Below are positions 1 through 8,327 of a DNA stretch of 34,689 nucleotides, piece after piece (the first letter of the stretch is position 1; every line of letters begins with the position of its first letter). Source of the stretch: Candidatus Rokuibacteriota bacterium (GTDB lineage: Bacteria > Methylomirabilota > Methylomirabilia > Rokubacteriales > CSP1-6); assembly GCA_003221615.1 (NCBI GenBank), contig QHSQ01000127.1:1-34689 (forward strand), given 5' to 3'. The notes beneath the pieces are model-generated. The model worked only from the letters and a program-made list of their open reading frames with translations. It did no database searches and was not told the origin of the DNA. The position numbers and the translations under genes are program-made.

Positions 1-2
1 AT

Positions 3-1697
3 CGTTATATGCAGGCCGTCTCACGCAAGTACGGGGCGGTCTTCTCCAAGCCCGGCAACGGCATCTGCCATCAGGTGCACATGGAGAGCTTCTCCATCCC
101 GGGCCAGACGCTGCTCGGCACGGACAGCCACACGCCGCTCTGCGGCGCGGCCGGGATGCTGGCGATCGGCGCCGGCGGGCTCGACGTCGCGGTCGCGCTC
201 GGCGGCGGGCCGTACTTCTTCCAGATGCCGAAGGTCGTGCGCGTCCATCTCACCGGCGCGCTCCAGCCGTGGGTGACGGCGAAGGATGTGATCCTCGAGC
301 TCTTGCGGCGGCTGACCGTCCGGGGCGGGACCGGCAAGATCTTCGAGTACGGCGGCCCCGGGCTCCGTAGCCTCATGGCCGCTCAGCGGATGACGATCGC
401 CAACATGGGAGCCGAGCTCGGCCTGACGACCAGCGTCTTTCCCAGCGACGACGTCACGCGCTCGTTCCTGACGCGCCTGGGCCGCGGCGACGATTGGCGG
501 CCGGCGGCGGCCGACGACGACGCGACGTACGACGACGAGATCACGCTCGACCTGGCGGCGCTCACGCCGCTCGTCGCGCTCCCGGGCTCGCCTGACCGCG
601 TCGTGCCGGTCGAGGAGGTCGCCGGGACGGCGGTCGAGCAAGTGATGGTCGGCTCGTGCACGAACGGCTCGTGGCACGACATGGCCTCGGTCACCGACAT
701 CGTGCGCGGGCGCCGCGTGCATTCCTCGGTGTCGTTCGTCCTGTTCCCGGGCAGCCACAAGATCCTCGAGACGATGGCTCGCGAGGGCCTGCTCACCGAC
801 CTCCTGGCCGCCGGCGCCACGGTCTCTGAGTCGAGCTGCGGGGCGTGTGCCGGAATCGGCCACGTTCCGGCGGCGGGGGCGAAGAGCCTCCGCGCGTTCA
901 ACCGGAACTTCCCGGGGCGGAGCGGGGTGAAGGACGACTCGGTCTATCTGTGCTCGTCGACCGTGGCGGCGGCCTCGGCACTGACGGGGGTGATCACCGA
1001 TCCGCGCACCCTCGGCGCGCCGACGCCGGTCACCTTGCCGACGCGCTTCGCGTCGTCGACCGTGGGATTCGTCGAGCCCGACGGCGCCGGTGAGATCCCG
1101 CGCGGGCCGAACATCAAGCCGGTGCCGCTGGGCGAGCCGGTGGTCGAGACGCTCGAGGCGGCGGTCGTGATCAAGCTCGGCGACAAGGTGTCGACCGACG
1201 ACATCTCGCCGGCGGGCTCCGCGGTGCTCGTCTTCCGCTCGAACATCCCGGCGATCTCGGAATTCTGCTTCAAGTACGTCGACGGCGATTTCGTGGCGCG
1301 CGCGAAGGCGGCCGGACGCTCCATCATCGTGGGCGGCGAGACCTACGGCCAGGGATCCTCGCGCGAGGCGGCCGCGACGGGGCCCATGTTCCTCGGCGTT
1401 CGTGCGGTCATCGTCAAGTCCTTCGCCCGCATCCACCGGACCAACCTGATCAACTGGGGCGTGGTCCCGCTCGTGCTCGACGACCCGGCGGACTTCACGG
1501 GGATCGAGCGCGACGACCGGCTGCGGCTGCCCGGCCTCCGCGCTGCGCTGGCCGCCGGCGAGCGCGTGCGGGTCGAGAACGCGCGGACCGGCGCCGTGTT
1601 CACCGCCTCGTGCGTGCTGACGCCGCGCGAGCGCGAGATCCTCCTGGCGGGCGGCATTCTCGCCCACACCAAGGCCGGACAGGAGAAGGGCCCATGA
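3..1697 (+). CDS. Aconitase-family hydro-lyase (5' end outside window)
   Basis: Fe-S hydro-lyase of the aconitase superfamily, which isomerises citrate/isocitrate or a related substrate such as 2-methylcitrate. The reading frame is open to the left edge, and the first residues (RYMQAVSRKYG) already belong to the conserved catalytic part, so roughly the first hundred residues are missing. Numbering from the Met at base 9, the three cluster-ligand cysteines are visible: Cys217 in GSCTNGS, and Cys277 and Cys280 in SSCGACAG. The C-terminal swivel domain shows VSTDDISPAG and YGQGSSREAA. A complete protein would be about 650 residues, closest in layout to the short 'Aquifex-type' aconitases rather than the 890-residue AcnA type. 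Its stop codon overlaps the start of a prpF-like gene (ATGA), so the two are translationally coupled. Whether it acts on citrate or methylcitrate cannot be read from the sequence. Confidence 0.93.
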   Translation, partial: RYMQAVSRKYGAVFSKPGNGICHQVHMESFSIPGQTLLGTDSHTPLCGAAGMLAIGAGGLDVAVALGGGPYFFQMPKVVRVHLTGALQPWVTAKDVILELLRRLTVRGGTGKIFEYGGPGLRSLMAAQRMTIANMGAELGLTTSVFPSDDVTRSFLTRLGRGDDWRPAAADDDATYDDEITLDLAALTPLVALPGSPDRVVPVEEVAGTAVEQVMVGSCTNGSWHDMASVTDIVRGRRVHSSVSFVLFPGSHKILETMAREGLLTDLLAAGATVSESSCGACAGIGHVPAAGAKSLRAFNRNFPGRSGVKDDSVYLCSSTVAAASALTGVITDPRTLGAPTPVTLPTRFASSTVGFVEPDGAGEIPRGPNIKPVPLGEPVVETLEAAVVIKLGDKVSTDDISPAGSAVLVFRSNIPAISEFCFKYVDGDFVARAKAAGRSIIVGGETYGQGSSREAAATGPMFLGVRAVIVKSFARIHRTNLINWGVVPLVLDDPADFTGIERDDRLRLPGLRAALAAGERVRVENARTGAVFTASCVLTPREREILLAGGILAHTKAGQEKGP

Positions 1698-2791
1698 GCC
1701 AGAAGAAGATCCGTGCCGTCTACATGCGCGGCGGCACCAGCCGCTGTCTCGTCTTCCACCAGGCGGATCTTCCGCCGGCCGGTTCCGAGCGCGATCGTAT
1801 CTTGCTCGCCGCGCTCGGGAGCCCCGACCCCTACGGCCGTCAGCTCGACGGCATGGGCGGCGGGATCTCGTCCCTGTCGAAGGCGTGCATCATCGGCGCT
1901 GCGACTCATCCCGATGCCGACGTCGACTACACGTTCGCGCAGATCGAGGTGGCGAAGGCGACCGTGGACTACAAGGGCAACTGCGGCAACTGCTCCTCTT
2001 CCGTCGGGCCCTTCGCCATCGACGAGGGCCTGGTGAAGGCGGTCGAGGGCGAGACGCTGGTCCGCATCCACAACACGAACACGCGCAAGCTCATCATCGC
2101 CCACGTGCCCGTGCGCGACGGTGAAGCCGCCGTCGAGGGCGACTTCGCGCTGGCCGGCGTGGCCGGACGCGGCGCCCGCATCGCGCTCGACTTTCTCGAT
2201 CCGGGCGGCGCGGGGACCGGGCGCCTCCTCCCGACGGGCACCCCGCGCGAGAGCATCGACGGCATCGATGCCTCGCTCGTCGACGCGACGAACCCCGTCG
2301 TGTTCGTCCGCGCGAAGGATCTGGGGCTCGCCGGCACCGAGACCCCCCAGGAGATCGACGCCGATCGCGCGCTCTCGGCGCGGCTCGAGGCGATCCGGGT
2401 CGAAGCCGCGAAACGGATGGGCATTCCCGGTAGCGCCGCCGTGCCGAAGATCGCCATGGTCGCGCCGCCGACCGCGTTCACCGCGCTCGACGGCGTCCTG
2501 CACGCGGCCGACACGGTCGATCTGATCGCGCGGGTCATCTCGATGGGCAACTGCCATCGCGCGGTCGCGCTCACGGTCGCGATGTGCCTGGGCGTTGCCG
2601 CGCGGATCGACGGAAGCGTCGTGCGCGAGTGCGCCGGCGAGGCGAGCCACGACGTTCGACTGGGCCACCCGTCGGGCGTGCTGCCGATCGACGCCGCGGT
2701 GCGCCTGCGCGACGGGGCCGCCTGGGCCGAGCGCGTGACGGTGTACCGGACGGCCCGCCGGCTGATGGAAGGCTTCGCGCGCGTTCCGTGA
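1694..2791 (+). CDS. prpF: PrpF-family isomerase (methylaconitate isomerase / 4-oxalomesaconate tautomerase type)
   Basis: This 365-residue protein belongs to the PrpF/DUF453 family, which has a diaminopimelate-epimerase-like fold and shifts double bonds in aconitate-like acids. Typical features are the N-terminal VYMRGGTSRC segment, GMGGGISSLSKACII, DYKGNCGNCSSSVGPFAI, and a C-terminal GNCHRAVALTVAMC. The Cys residues near the two pseudo-symmetric positions are kept. The ATG lies inside the aconitase stop (ATGA, 1694-1697). In known genomes PrpF commonly follows AcnD, the Fe-S 2-methylcitrate dehydratase, and the pair replaces PrpD. The coupling here suggests the same kind of partnership, but the upstream enzyme is not clearly AcnD. 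A GalD-like 4-oxalomesaconate tautomerase role is the main alternative. Confidence 0.88.
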   Translation: MSQKKIRAVYMRGGTSRCLVFHQADLPPAGSERDRILLAALGSPDPYGRQLDGMGGGISSLSKACIIGAATHPDADVDYTFAQIEVAKATVDYKGNCGNCSSSVGPFAIDEGLVKAVEGETLVRIHNTNTRKLIIAHVPVRDGEAAVEGDFALAGVAGRGARIALDFLDPGGAGTGRLLPTGTPRESIDGIDASLVDATNPVVFVRAKDLGLAGTETPQEIDADRALSARLEAIRVEAAKRMGIPGSAAVPKIAMVAPPTAFTALDGVLHAADTVDLIARVISMGNCHRAVALTVAMCLGVAARIDGSVVRECAGEASHDVRLGHPSGVLPIDAAVRLRDGAAWAERVTVYRTARRLMEGFARVP

Positions 2792-4242
2792 GCGCCACCC
2801 TCGCCGGCGCGCGGCGCGACACGATGGACGGCTTCTATCGTGCCGTGCGCGCGGTCGGGCGCTTCTGGCTCTGGTTCTTCTTCCGCTCCGTCGACGTCCG
2901 CCACCCCGAGCGCGTCCCCGCCGACGGCCCCGTGCTCCTCTGCATCAACCACCCCAACAACTTCATCGACTCACTGCTGGTCGGCGGCGCCATCCCGCGC
3001 AAGGTGCACTACCTCGCGACGGCCGCGCTGTTCAAGAACCGCGTCGGCGCGCGCTTCCTGCTGGCGTGCGGCGCGATCCCGGTCTACCGCAAACAAGATG
3101 ACCCGAGCTCGCTTCGCAGACCACCCTCTGCGGAAGCCGGCCTCGCTCCACCTGCGACGACCGCGGAGCGGAACGCCGGGACGTTCGAGGCGTGCTTCAA
3201 GGCCTTCGCCCAGGGGCGGCTGGTCGCGATCTATCCGGAAGGCACGACGCACGCCGAGGCGCGCGTGCAGCGCATCAAGACCGGCGCCGCGCGCCTGGCG
3301 CTCGGCTACGAGGCCGAGCGGCCGGGCGCTTTGCGCGTGATCCCCGTCGGGCTCAACTTCGATGCGCGGAAATCCTTCCGTGGGCGCGTCCTCGTGTCCT
3401 TCGGCCCCGCCATTCCGGTCACCCCGTACCTCGACGCGTACCGCAGAGATCCGGTCAAGGCGGTCGAGGCCCTGACCGACGCGATCCAGTGGGGCATCGA
3501 GGCGGAGGTGGTCCACGTCGAGCGGATCGACGAGAGCCGCCTCGTGAACGCGATCCAGGAGCTCTATCGCGACGAGCTCGTGCGCGAGCTCCGCGAGCAG
3601 CGCGGGCTCGCCGAGCGACAGATCGATCTGGTCCGCCTCTCGCGAGCGATCGTCGACTCGACCAATTACTTCAAGCAGCACGACCCCGAGCGGGTGGAGC
3701 GAATCTGGCAAAGCATCCAGAGCTACCGGGCGCTCCTGGCCGAGTACCGCGTGAAGGACGAGGCCGTGCGCGCGCGGCTCGAGCGACGTCGCCCGCGCCA
3801 GCGCATCCGCCGCGGCTGGGAGGCGATCGCGGGCTTTCCGTTCTTCCTGTACGGCGCGACGGTGAACTTCCTGCCGTACTGGATCCCGCGCCGGGTGGCG
3901 CGCCACATGTCGCGCAAGGAGACGGACTACGCGACCTGGCGGTTCCTCACCGCGATGCTCGCGCTGCCGCTCTTCTGGGGACTCGAGACCTGGATCGTCG
4001 TGCGGGTCGCCGGCCCCGCCGTCGCGCTGGTCTTCGCGCTGTCGCTGCCGATCTCCGGCGTGATCGCCTACCGCTACTGGGTCGGCGCCGGCCGGCTCCG
4101 GAGCCGGCTGCGTTTCGGTGCGCTCGCGCTGACCCGAGCGCACGCGGCCCGGCGGCTGACGACCGAGCGCCAGGCGCTCATCGCCGAGCTCGAGCGCGCC
4201 AAGACCGACTACCTGACCGCAACGAAAGGAAGCTCGTTTTGA
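2788..4242 (+). CDS. PlsC-like lysophospholipid/glycerol-phosphate acyltransferase
   Basis: Membrane-associated acyltransferase that probably acylates lysophosphatidate or a related lysolipid. The GTG at 2788 overlaps the prpF stop (GTGA); an ATG at 2824 is an alternative start that keeps the whole conserved domain. The acceptor motif is NHPNNFID, with five residues between His and Asp. This is the arrangement of the NHPNxxxD branch of the LPLAT superfamily rather than classical HX4D. The substrate-binding motif YPEGTTHAEARVQRIKTGAA follows. The protein is about 484 residues, nearly twice the size of PlsC. A helical region follows the catalytic domain, then a hydrophobic stretch (PLFWGLETWIVVRVAGPAV and ALVFALSLPISGVIAYRYW) likely to form two membrane helices. 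Residues about 106-121 contain an unusual Ser/Pro/Ala-rich insertion encoded by a DNA palindrome (3105-3148). Confidence 0.85.
   Translation: MSATLAGARRDTMDGFYRAVRAVGRFWLWFFFRSVDVRHPERVPADGPVLLCINHPNNFIDSLLVGGAIPRKVHYLATAALFKNRVGARFLLACGAIPVYRKQDDPSSLRRPPSAEAGLAPPATTAERNAGTFEACFKAFAQGRLVAIYPEGTTHAEARVQRIKTGAARLALGYEAERPGALRVIPVGLNFDARKSFRGRVLVSFGPAIPVTPYLDAYRRDPVKAVEALTDAIQWGIEAEVVHVERIDESRLVNAIQELYRDELVRELREQRGLAERQIDLVRLSRAIVDSTNYFKQHDPERVERIWQSIQSYRALLAEYRVKDEAVRARLERRRPRQRIRRGWEAIAGFPFFLYGATVNFLPYWIPRRVARHMSRKETDYATWRFLTAMLALPLFWGLETWIVVRVAGPAVALVFALSLPISGVIAYRYWVGAGRLRSRLRFGALALTRAHAARRLTTERQALIAELERAKTDYLTATKGSSF
3105..3148. repeat. Imperfect palindrome inserted in-frame in the acyltransferase gene
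   Basis: An inner stem pairs CTTCGCAGA (3112-3120) with TCTGCGGAAG (3127-3136), with one bulged G and a CCACCC loop. Outer arms GAGC and GCTC extend the symmetry. It encodes a Ser-Ser-Leu-Arg-Arg-Pro-Pro-type segment between VYRKQDDP and NAGTFEACFKAF, which are normally close together in this family. This looks like a mobile palindromic element accommodated without breaking the frame. No second copy was noticed in the window. Confidence 0.5.
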
Positions 4243-5210
4243 GCGTTCGCCTGCTGGAAGAGATGTCCACGCCCGCGCTCGACGCGCTCGACCGCGCGCG
4301 CACCGTCGTCGTCCTGACCGTGAGCCCGCTCGAGGAGCACGGGCCGCACCTGCCCGTCGGCGTCGACGCGATCGCGGCTCGACACTTCGCCGAAGTCTTG
4401 AGCGAGCGGCTCACCGTCACCCGACCGGGCTGGACGGCGCTGCTGGCGCCCACTCTCCCCCTCGGCTCGTTCACGTTCGACGCCGTCGGAACGGTGAGCG
4501 TGCGGCAACGCGTCGTGCGCGACGCGGTCGTCGACTTCGGCCGCTCCCTGGCTCGCGCCGGGTTCCGCTACATCCTCATCGCCAACGGCCACGGCGGGCC
4601 GGGCCACCTCACGGCGCTCGAGGAGGCGGCCGCGATCGTCTCGCGGCGTCATCGCGTGATGATGGCGTCGGTCTCCGGCCACCTGGCCTGGCAGTTCCTG
4701 CGCGGCCGCTACGTCGACAAGATCGCGGCCGCACTCGGGCGGCCGCTGACCGACGAGGAGCGGCAGGCGTTCAACGAGGACGCCCACGGCGGCTGGTGGG
4801 AGACGTCGCTGATGCTGATGATCCGTCCCGATCTGGTCGACCAGTCCTATCGCACGCTTCCGCCGGCGCGCTATTCGCTTCCCGAGCGGGCCGTGCCGAA
4901 CTTTCCGCTTCGAAACGGGGGCCGGGGCTACGTGGGGCATCCGGCGCTGGCGGACCCGGCGTTCGCCAAGGCCGCCTCCGAAGTGTTGATGGCGGAGACG
5001 ATGGACCTCGTCGAGGGGCTCCTCGACGGGAGAATCCCGCCGAGTGTCGGCCGGTCTCCGTTCTTCGTCCTTCCGTTCTTCAGGACGGATTTCTGGCCCC
5101 TCGCCGCCACCGCGGCGGCCGGCATCGCGCTCGGCGCCGTGGCCTCCCTCGCCCTCTCCGCGCTCGGCCGGAGCCGGACCGATGGCCCCAGATCCGATCG
5201 TCGAGGTTGA
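4239..5210 (+). CDS. Creatininase-family amidohydrolase with C-terminal membrane helix
   Basis: Metal-dependent amidohydrolase of the creatininase family (creatinine, formamide-type and mycofactocin-peptide hydrolases). I chose the TTG at 4239 because AAAGGAAG lies about 8 bases upstream, it overlaps the preceding stop (TTGA), and the resulting N-terminus (SVRLLEEM) matches the family. ATG 4263 is the alternative. Metal-ligand motifs are LEEHGPH with Asp43, NGHGG, and a motif around His183-Glu188. The last reads HGGWWETS where the family usually has HAGExETS, so one of the usual acidic residues is a Trp. After the catalytic domain, residues about 286-310 (FWPLAATAAAGIALGAVASL) form a probable transmembrane helix followed by a basic tail, which is unusual for this normally soluble family. 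The substrate is unknown. Confidence 0.82.
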   Translation: MSVRLLEEMSTPALDALDRARTVVVLTVSPLEEHGPHLPVGVDAIAARHFAEVLSERLTVTRPGWTALLAPTLPLGSFTFDAVGTVSVRQRVVRDAVVDFGRSLARAGFRYILIANGHGGPGHLTALEEAAAIVSRRHRVMMASVSGHLAWQFLRGRYVDKIAAALGRPLTDEERQAFNEDAHGGWWETSLMLMIRPDLVDQSYRTLPPARYSLPERAVPNFPLRNGGRGYVGHPALADPAFAKAASEVLMAETMDLVEGLLDGRIPPSVGRSPFFVLPFFRTDFWPLAATAAAGIALGAVASLALSALGRSRTDGPRSDRRG

Positions 5211-5937
5211 CGCGCAAGACGGCGTTGCCTGGCTCCGGCTCAACCGCCCGGAGGCGCTGAACGCGCTCAATCGCCCGCTGACGAGCGCGCTCGAGGAGGC
5301 GCTCGAGCGTGTCGCCGCGATGGACGAGGTGCGCGTGCTCGTGGTCGCCGGCCGGGGCCGTGCCTTCTGCGCCGGCAACGACATCAAGGAAATGCAGACG
5401 GTCGCGCCCGACGAGGCCGAAGCCCTCGCGCGGCGCCACGCGGCGATCGTGCAGCGCTTCTCGAGCTTGCCGCAGGTGACGATCGCCGCCGTCGACGGCT
5501 ACGCGCTGGGCGGCGGGCTCATGCTCGCGATCGCCCAGGACCTGCGTGTCGCGTCCGATCGGGCGCGCTTCGGGCTGCCCGAGGTCACCCTCGGCTTTCC
5601 GCCGGCCTACGGGATCGCGCGCCTGCTCGACGTCGTCGCCGGCGGTCACGCGCGCGACCTGCTCCTCACCGGCCGCACGCTCCATGCGACCGAGGCGCTG
5701 CGGATCGGGCTGGTCAACCGGGTGGTCGCCCCGCCCACCCTGGAGGCGAGCGTCACGAGCCTGGCCGCCGAGATCGCGCGCTCGCCGCGGAGCGGCTTGA
5801 GCGCGACGAAAGAGATCGTGGCGGCGATTCGCTCGGGAGGCCCGGGCCGAGAAGCCGAGGGCTACGCCGCGGCGTTGAGGACGAGCCCGGCGGCGCGCGA
5901 GAGGATCCGGCAATTCGCGAGCCGGAAGAAGAAGTAG
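5182..5937 (+). CDS. Enoyl-CoA hydratase/isomerase family protein
   Basis: This 251-residue crotonase-fold protein probably hydrates or isomerises an enoyl-CoA. ATG 5182 overlaps the creatininase gene by 29 bases. An upstream in-frame extension exists but is proline/arginine-rich and not family-like, so it was not used. The two oxyanion-hole segments are FCAGNDIKEM and VDGYALGGGLMLA. The second catalytic glutamate is present in GLPEVTLG. The first, which in classical hydratases lies in GGGCEL, is replaced because this protein reads GGGLML. With only one of the two glutamates it may be an isomerase or another crotonase-family enzyme rather than a standard hydratase. The C-terminus is lysine-rich (RKKK). 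It is the last gene of the first + strand run and converges with the MBL-GGDEF gene. Confidence 0.85.
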   Translation: MAPDPIVEVDAQDGVAWLRLNRPEALNALNRPLTSALEEALERVAAMDEVRVLVVAGRGRAFCAGNDIKEMQTVAPDEAEALARRHAAIVQRFSSLPQVTIAAVDGYALGGGLMLAIAQDLRVASDRARFGLPEVTLGFPPAYGIARLLDVVAGGHARDLLLTGRTLHATEALRIGLVNRVVAPPTLEASVTSLAAEIARSPRSGLSATKEIVAAIRSGGPGREAEGYAAALRTSPAARERIRQFASRKKK

Positions 5938-5941
5938 GCGT

Positions 5942-8185
5942 CTACCGCCTGCGCCGCACCATGTCCTGGTCGGCCACGCGCAGCAGATCCTCCGCGCTCT
6001 CCGGAGGCGACTGCGCGTAGGCGACGCCGAAGTTGCAGGTGATGGCGACGGGAATCCCCCGCTTGCCCGCGAGGCCCTTGATCTTCTCGTTGACCCTCGC
6101 GATGACCGTGTCGACGTCGCCGGAGCTCGCGTCGGGAAAGAACACGAGGAACTCGTCACCACCGTGGCGAACGATCAGATCCGTGGTGCGCGTCGCCTCG
6201 ACCAGCGCGTCGGCCACCGTCCTGAGCACGTCGTCGCCCACGCCATAGCCGAAGCGGTCGTTGAACGATCTGAGCTGCAGCACGTCGATCACGAGCAGCA
6301 GCGCGCCGGTCTTGCGGCGCCGCGCGACGGCGGCCAGCCGGCGATACTGGTCGTGGAAGGCGCGGCGGCCCGCGAGGCCCGTGACTGGATCGGGCGCGAA
6401 GCGCGACAGGCGCCGGTCGGTCTCGTAGAGTCGCCCCGCGAGCATCCGCAGCAGCGACACCGCCAGCTCCGCCGAGCCCTGCAGCACCTTCAGGAACTCG
6501 CTCTGTGGAATCACGAGGCAGTGCGTGCGCTCGACCGCGACGACCGTTGCCGAGCGCGGCTGGTTGCGGAGCACGCTCAGCTCTCCCAGGATCTCGCCCT
6601 CGCCGAGCTCGCCGACGATGAGCTCCACCGGGGAGTCGGGCGCGATCTCGAGCACCCGGACGCGGCCGGCGAGGATCGCGAAGAGGCGATCCGGCGGGTC
6701 GTTCTCGCGGATGAGCACCTGGCCCGGCGCGAAGGTCTGCTCGCTCGCGCCGGCGAGGAGCAGGTCGCGCTGCTCGGCGCTCAGCTGCCGAAAGATCGGC
6801 ACGGTGGCCAGGAGATTCGCTCGCCGGGCCCGGCTGTCGCCAACGCTCGCCGCCGGCTCGCCGCGCGGCGCGACGCGCTCGACCGGATCGAAGACCATCA
6901 ACGTGCGAGCGAGCCACGCGCGTACGCGCGTCCGGAGCATCGGCGGGCTGAAGGGCTTCGACAGGTAGTCGGTCCACGAGGCCTCGCCGCGGTACACGGC
7001 GTCGGAAGGAATCGAGCTGTCGGCGAGGACGACGATCGGAAAGTTGCGCCGGCCCAGGCGGTCGCGCAGCACGTCGAGCACCGCGTCGCCGTCGCCGTCC
7101 AGCAGCTCGCGGTCGATGATCGCGATGTCGGGCAGAAGCTCCGGGCCGCGCGAGAGCGCCGCGCGCATGTCGGACTCGCGCAGGAAGACCAGGCCGTCGT
7201 CGCCCAGGACTTCTTCGATCTCGGCGACCTCCTGGTCGTTCGCGCTGACGAGCAGCACGCGGCCGCCAATGATGCGGCGGTGCTGGAGCGCGGAGGCCTC
7301 CGCCATGTCGGGGACGGCGCTGCTGCCGAGCACCTGGAGCTCGAGCCCTTCACGAGCCGCGAGCACCTCCAGCGCCTGGCCGCGCCGGCCGACGTGAGCC
7401 CGGGCCATCGTCTCCATCTGCTCCATCATCGAGTCGTCGTGCGCCGGATCGTGATGGAAGAGCACGAGGCGCTCGACGCCGGCGGCCAGTGCCACGTCCA
7501 CGGCGTACTCGATGCTGCTATGCCCCCAGCCGACCTTGTCGCGGTACTCGGCGTCGGTGTACTGGGCGTCGTGGATCACCAGATTCGCGCCCTTGAGGAA
7601 GGCGATGTGGCGCTCGTCGCCCGGATGCTGGGAGACTCGGCCCGAGGCGTTCCAGAAGGGCTCGTGATCGGTCGCGTAGGCGATCGTCGCGCCGTCACTG
7701 GTCATGCGGTAGGCGATCGTGGGCGCGGTGTGGTTCAGGAACTGCGTCTCGACCAGCACGCCGCCGACGCGGAAGAATCCCTCGTCGAGCTCGGTGAAGT
7801 GGATACGCGAGCGCAGGTCGCGCATCTTGACCGGGAAATACGAGTACTCCATCTGACCGGCCATCGCCTCTTCGAGACCGCGCTGGAAGCCGATCGGCGC
7901 GTAGATGTTCAGCTCGGAGCCGGGCAAGAACGCGGGGACGAAGAAGGGAAAGCCCTGGATGTGATCCCAGTGGGTGTGGCCGATGAAGAGGTGGAGCCGG
8001 ATGGGCTGGGGCATCGTCTGAGCCAGGTGCAGGCCGAGCTCGCGGGCGCCGGTGCCACAGTCGAGGATGATCACCGTGCCGTCGGAGGCTCGCACCTCGA
8101 CGCAGGAGGTGTTGCCTCCGAAGCGCGCGGTGCTCGGCCCGGGCGCGGCGATCGACCCACGGGTGCCCCAAAAGCGAACCTGCAT
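5942..8185 (-). CDS. MBL - receiver-like - cyclic-nucleotide-binding - GGDEF fusion protein
   Basis: This 747-residue cytoplasmic signalling protein has four recognisable domains. Residues 1-290 are a metallo-beta-lactamase-fold hydrolase with HTHWDH (70-75), His152, Asp173 and His244/245 as metal ligands. Residues about 308-428 are receiver-like, with a possible phospho-acceptor Asp358 and Lys410 but a degenerate acidic pocket (VSAND). Residues about 470-580 are a cyclic-nucleotide-binding domain with GEILGELSVLRNQPRSATV. Residues about 600-747 are a diguanylate cyclase domain with intact GGDEF (675-679) and an inhibitory-site RTTD (666-669) five residues upstream. Start 8185 is preferred over 8203 because AGGA lies 9 bases upstream and MQVRFWGTRGS is the usual MBL beginning. 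It would make cyclic di-GMP under control of a cyclic nucleotide and possibly of a substrate or product of the MBL domain. It faces the first MetE-like gene divergently across 142 bases. Confidence 0.9.
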   Translation of the reverse strand: MQVRFWGTRGSIAAPGPSTARFGGNTSCVEVRASDGTVIILDCGTGARELGLHLAQTMPQPIRLHLFIGHTHWDHIQGFPFFVPAFLPGSELNIYAPIGFQRGLEEAMAGQMEYSYFPVKMRDLRSRIHFTELDEGFFRVGGVLVETQFLNHTAPTIAYRMTSDGATIAYATDHEPFWNASGRVSQHPGDERHIAFLKGANLVIHDAQYTDAEYRDKVGWGHSSIEYAVDVALAAGVERLVLFHHDPAHDDSMMEQMETMARAHVGRRGQALEVLAAREGLELQVLGSSAVPDMAEASALQHRRIIGGRVLLVSANDQEVAEIEEVLGDDGLVFLRESDMRAALSRGPELLPDIAIIDRELLDGDGDAVLDVLRDRLGRRNFPIVVLADSSIPSDAVYRGEASWTDYLSKPFSPPMLRTRVRAWLARTLMVFDPVERVAPRGEPAASVGDSRARRANLLATVPIFRQLSAEQRDLLLAGASEQTFAPGQVLIRENDPPDRLFAILAGRVRVLEIAPDSPVELIVGELGEGEILGELSVLRNQPRSATVVAVERTHCLVIPQSEFLKVLQGSAELAVSLLRMLAGRLYETDRRLSRFAPDPVTGLAGRRAFHDQYRRLAAVARRRKTGALLLVIDVLQLRSFNDRFGYGVGDDVLRTVADALVEATRTTDLIVRHGGDEFLVFFPDASSGDVDTVIARVNEKIKGLAGKRGIPVAITCNFGVAYAQSPPESAEDLLRVADQDMVRRRR

Positions 8186-8327
8186 GGCGGATAGTCCTAT
8201 CATACCGTGCGCTACTGGTTGTATTTCTCCAACAAATTCCGGAACTCACGGCCCACGGAGACCAGACGAAAGGTCCGGCGGAGCCCCGACTTGCGTCCCA
8301 CCCGCGCCCTCTGATAAACAACAGCGC

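Noticed and set aside
21-1667. 548-codon - strand frame opposite the aconitase gene
   Set aside because: Arg/Glu/His-rich translation with no family; antisense shadow.
5044-5181. N-terminal extension of the enoyl-CoA hydratase frame
   Set aside because: Pro/Arg/Ser-rich and wholly inside the creatininase gene; the family-like start is ATG 5182.
6164-8194. 676-codon + strand frame opposite the MBL-GGDEF gene
   Set aside because: Low-complexity Arg/His/Glu translation with no motifs; antisense shadow.
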